NCBI GenBank assembly: GCA_027493955.1
Contig: JAOSJT010000001.1
Span: 2,777,131 to 2,841,130 of the forward strand
Length of the DNA stretch: 64,000 nucleotides
Reading direction: 5' to 3'
Source of the DNA: Bacteroidia bacterium
Lineage (GTDB): Bacteria; Bacteroidota; Ignavibacteria; SZUA-365
Position 1 is the first letter of the stretch, and the number at the start of each line of letters is the position of its first letter. This document shows, one piece after another, positions 62,027 to 64,000 of this stretch. Both the position numbers and the translations under genes were made by a program. The notes beneath the pieces were generated by a model. It saw only the letters and a list, made by a program, of their open reading frames with translations. It was not told where the DNA came from and did not search any database.

Positions 62027-63238
62027 TCAGTCCTTTCTGTTCACGCTGTTAAACTCGGCGATGCCCTTTCCTATGAGTTCTACCGCACGGCGACAGGAGG
62101 TGTCATTCAGCACGTATGCGAGCCGTGCTTCGTTGAGCCCGCGGCCGGCTGACGCATAGAAGCCGGGACCCGGTGCGATCATGGTGGTTTCGCCTCCGTC
62201 ACTGAAATCTGTCAGCATCCAAGATGCTAAGGCCTCGATGTCGTCAACCGGGAATTGCGCCATAATGTAGAACGCGCCGCTGGGTTTGCGGCACAGTACA
62301 CCGGGTATGGCGAGAAGTTCGTCATATGTTGCATCGCGCCGTCCGCGATATTCCGCGATCATCGAATCGAAGTACTTCGCTCCTTCGGCGACCAGCGCCG
62401 CGGATCCAATCTGCTCAAGTGTGGCCGAGCAAAGTCGGGCCTGGCCAAAGCGTAACATCACGTCCATGAAGCCGCGATTGCGGCTGATGACGCAGCCCAT
62501 GCGTCCACCGCAGAGACTGTACCGCTTCGAGAGACTGTCCATGACGATGGCCTGCTGTTCGAGACCCTCGATCTCGAGGACGCTTTTCGCGCGGCCTTCA
62601 TACACAAATTCGCGATAGACTTCATCCGATAACACGTACAGCCCATGCCGGAGAGATACGTCGCGGATCGTATCGAGTTCGTCCTCCCGCAGCACCGTAC
62701 CGGTGGGATTGTTGGGATTGCAGATGATGATGCCACGCGTGCGCGGGGTGATATGCGACTCGATAACATCCTGTGCGGGAAGATGGAAACCATCCCCGGC
62801 TTCCGTGGCGATGGGGACCAGGGTGATCCCGGCCATAATGGCGAAACCGTTGTAGTTCGTGTAGAACGGCTCGAATACGATGATCTCCTCGCCGGGCTCC
62901 GCAATCGCCATCATGGAGAACATGATGGCCTCGGAACCACCGGTGGTGATGAGGATGTCGTCGTATCGCAGCGGAATGTCGAGCGTCTGATAGTACTGCT
63001 GCAGACTTTCAATGAACGGGCGTATCCCCTGCGAGTTGCCGTAGGCAATCACTTTTTCCTGGAAACCCCTGACGGCGTCGAAAAACTCGACCGGCGTCTC
63101 GATGTCGGGCTGCCCGATGTTGAGATGATAGACATGTGTCCCGCGCTTCTTCGCTTCATCGCCCAAGGGGACGAGTTTCCGGATGGGCGATGCGGGCATG
63201 AGAGCTGCGCGGCGGGATAGTTGAGGTGCGGATGTCAT
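62027..63238 (-). CDS. PLP-dependent class I/II aminotransferase (aspartate aminotransferase-like)
   Basis: 403 residues. Fold-type I aminotransferase of the aspartate/alanine group: LNIGQPDIETP near the N-terminus, TTGGSEAIMFSM, NPNNPTGTV, SDEVYREFVYEG, and the Schiff-base lysine in DSLSKRYSLCGGRMG. The usual C-terminal Arg region lies in GLNEARLAYV. Amino acid specificity cannot be assigned. ATG 63238 fits the family start; an upstream frame to 63292 is rejected. It is the first gene of an operon with nuoGHI and has a near-perfect Bacteroidota-type promoter. Confidence 0.93.
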   Translation of the reverse strand: MTSAPQLSRRAALMPASPIRKLVPLGDEAKKRGTHVYHLNIGQPDIETPVEFFDAVRGFQEKVIAYGNSQGIRPFIESLQQYYQTLDIPLRYDDILITTGGSEAIMFSMMAIAEPGEEIIVFEPFYTNYNGFAIMAGITLVPIATEAGDGFHLPAQDVIESHITPRTRGIIICNPNNPTGTVLREDELDTIRDVSLRHGLYVLSDEVYREFVYEGRAKSVLEIEGLEQQAIVMDSLSKRYSLCGGRMGCVISRNRGFMDVMLRFGQARLCSATLEQIGSAALVAEGAKYFDSMIAEYRGRRDATYDELLAIPGVLCRKPSGAFYIMAQFPVDDIEALASWMLTDFSDGGETTMIAPGPGFYASAGRGLNEARLAYVLNDTSCRRAVELIGKGIAEFNSVNRKD

Positions 63239-63319
63239 GTGAGAACCGGTAACGGTGACAGAAAGATTCGCTCCCGACACGCACAAGAGCATATGTCGAG
63301 TGGAATCATGCTATTCTGT

Positions 63320-63351
63320 CAAATGTAACGAGACAGGGCCCAAATCGCAAA
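63320..63351 (-). promoter_or_regulatory. Bacteroidota-type promoter of the aminotransferase-nuoGHI operon
   Basis: On the minus strand: TTTG (63348-63351), a 20-base spacer and TACATTTG (63320-63327), an exact match to TTTG-N20-TAnnTTTG. The start site should be near 63313, about 75 bases before the ATG. The rest of the 302-base gap 63239-63540 shows no gene or terminator. Confidence 0.75.
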
Positions 63352-63540
63352 ACGGGATGCACGGACGACGAATCACCGCTGGATGCGCAACGTCAGAACG
63401 AACAGACGCACGCCGCAGAAATTGCGATGCGGCTCCTCCTTCACCCTCGCTAAAACATCCCGCTGCCCGACTGTGCCAGGTCCTGCTGGCGGAGTGTGTG
63501 CGTTTCCGCTGCACGGAGGCGCTGCGGTTGTTCGGCAGAC

Positions 63541-64000
63541 CTACTCCCGAGGGAGAAGCATCGCAACCGCGGGTCCCTCATTCGCGAAAAACGCAGTCGC
63601 GATGGTACGCATATCATCCGGCGACAGCTCGCGGATATTGCGAACGAGCAGTGACAAAGGGACATCCCGTCCGGGGCCCAACTCATCTTTGCCAAGCCGC
63701 GTCATGCGTGAGCTCATACTTTCCAGGCCAAGCAACATGCTGCCGATCACCTGCTCCTTCGCCCTGTTGAGTTCGCGCATGGATACAGGCTTGACAGCGA
63801 GTTCCTCAATTTCACGCCGCACGAGATCCACGGCGCGCTGCTCACGCCCCTGCTCCACCGCAAGATAGACCCCCAGGGTGGATACGTCCGTGTACGGATT
63901 GACGAAGGAGTACACGTTATACGCAAAGCCGTGCCGTTCCCGAATGCGCTGAAACAACCTGCTGCTCATGCCTTCCCCGAGCAATGCGCTGAATACCTGC
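63541..64000 (-). CDS. M16-family zinc peptidase, C-terminal part (partial)
   Basis: About 153 residues, open at the window edge; the frame runs on past 64000 with no stop, so the apparent TTG start at 63984 is internal. The sequence QVFSALLGEGMSSRLFQ matches the C-terminal domain of M16 (insulinase/pitrilysin) peptidases, as do the following ERHGFAYNVYSF and LNRAKEQVIGSMLLGLESMSSRM segments. The catalytic HxxEH would lie outside the window. Ends in AVAMLLPRE. Confidence 0.9.
   Translation of the reverse strand, partial: QVFSALLGEGMSSRLFQRIRERHGFAYNVYSFVNPYTDVSTLGVYLAVEQGREQRAVDLVRREIEELAVKPVSMRELNRAKEQVIGSMLLGLESMSSRMTRLGKDELGPGRDVPLSLLVRNIRELSPDDMRTIATAFFANEGPAVAMLLPRE

Overview
The window reads as chromosomal DNA of a moderately GC-rich, Gram-negative member of the Bacteroidota/FCB lineage. 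An affiliation such as Kapabacteria, Ignavibacteria or Rhodothermota is inference. Three things support the phylum. About eleven secreted proteins end in a type IX secretion (T9SS) type A sorting domain. Several carry the phrase PVELTSF followed by a NNYGFxIER segment before that domain. Three promoters fit the Bacteroidota form TTTG-N20-TAnnTTTG almost perfectly. I see no rRNA, tRNA, CRISPR array or insertion sequence.

Layout. 1-1087: a DUF971 protein and a class I glutamine amidotransferase. 1074-10832 (minus): a three-gene overlapping operon of an outer-membrane-barrel-like protein, a 1977-residue TANFOR-domain surface protein and a fibronectin-III protein. 11152-17303 (minus): two tandem paralogous pappalysin-type (M43) metalloproteases with ELWxSDGTxxGT repeats. 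17457-18152: a lipoprotein. 18371-23980 (minus): a cassette present twice, each copy with a sigma-54-like promoter, a T9SS cargo protein of about 600 residues, a hairpin, a stand-alone 108/109-residue sorting-domain-like mini-protein and an intrinsic terminator. An 8-bp motif, CTATGCAA, recurs upstream of both promoters, where an enhancer-binding activator could act. 23709-24754: noncoding, with several families of short palindromic repeats.

24755-31198 (minus): an NtrC-family response regulator followed by a hybrid histidine kinase with ten PAS domains. The regulator is a reasonable candidate activator for the sigma-54-like promoters, but that link is inference. 31420-34956 (plus): an SDR oxidoreductase, a HAD phosphatase and a lectin-like T9SS cargo, all overlapping. 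35077-38755: an M14 carboxypeptidase and a TIGR03790 protein, divergently transcribed, both T9SS cargo. 38775-46050: a UPF0316 membrane protein, a TonB-dependent receptor overlapping a lipoprotein gene, an X-Pro/CocE-type hydrolase broken by one frameshift, and two small membrane proteins. 46347-49502: an IPT/TIG lipoprotein, and divergently hutH plus a CBS-domain protein. 49622-58745 (minus): a GT39-like membrane protein with TPRs and three more large T9SS or lipoprotein surface proteins. 58747-63238 (minus): an aminotransferase followed by nuoG, nuoH and nuoI, without the rest of complex I. 63541-64000: the C-terminal part of an M16 peptidase, cut by the window edge.

Taken together, the window is dominated by cell-surface and secreted proteins, with a few housekeeping operons between them. 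The most unusual signals are the duplicated sigma-54-type cassette with orphan sorting-domain mini-proteins and the TANFOR operon, whose products look exported but lack a T9SS signal.
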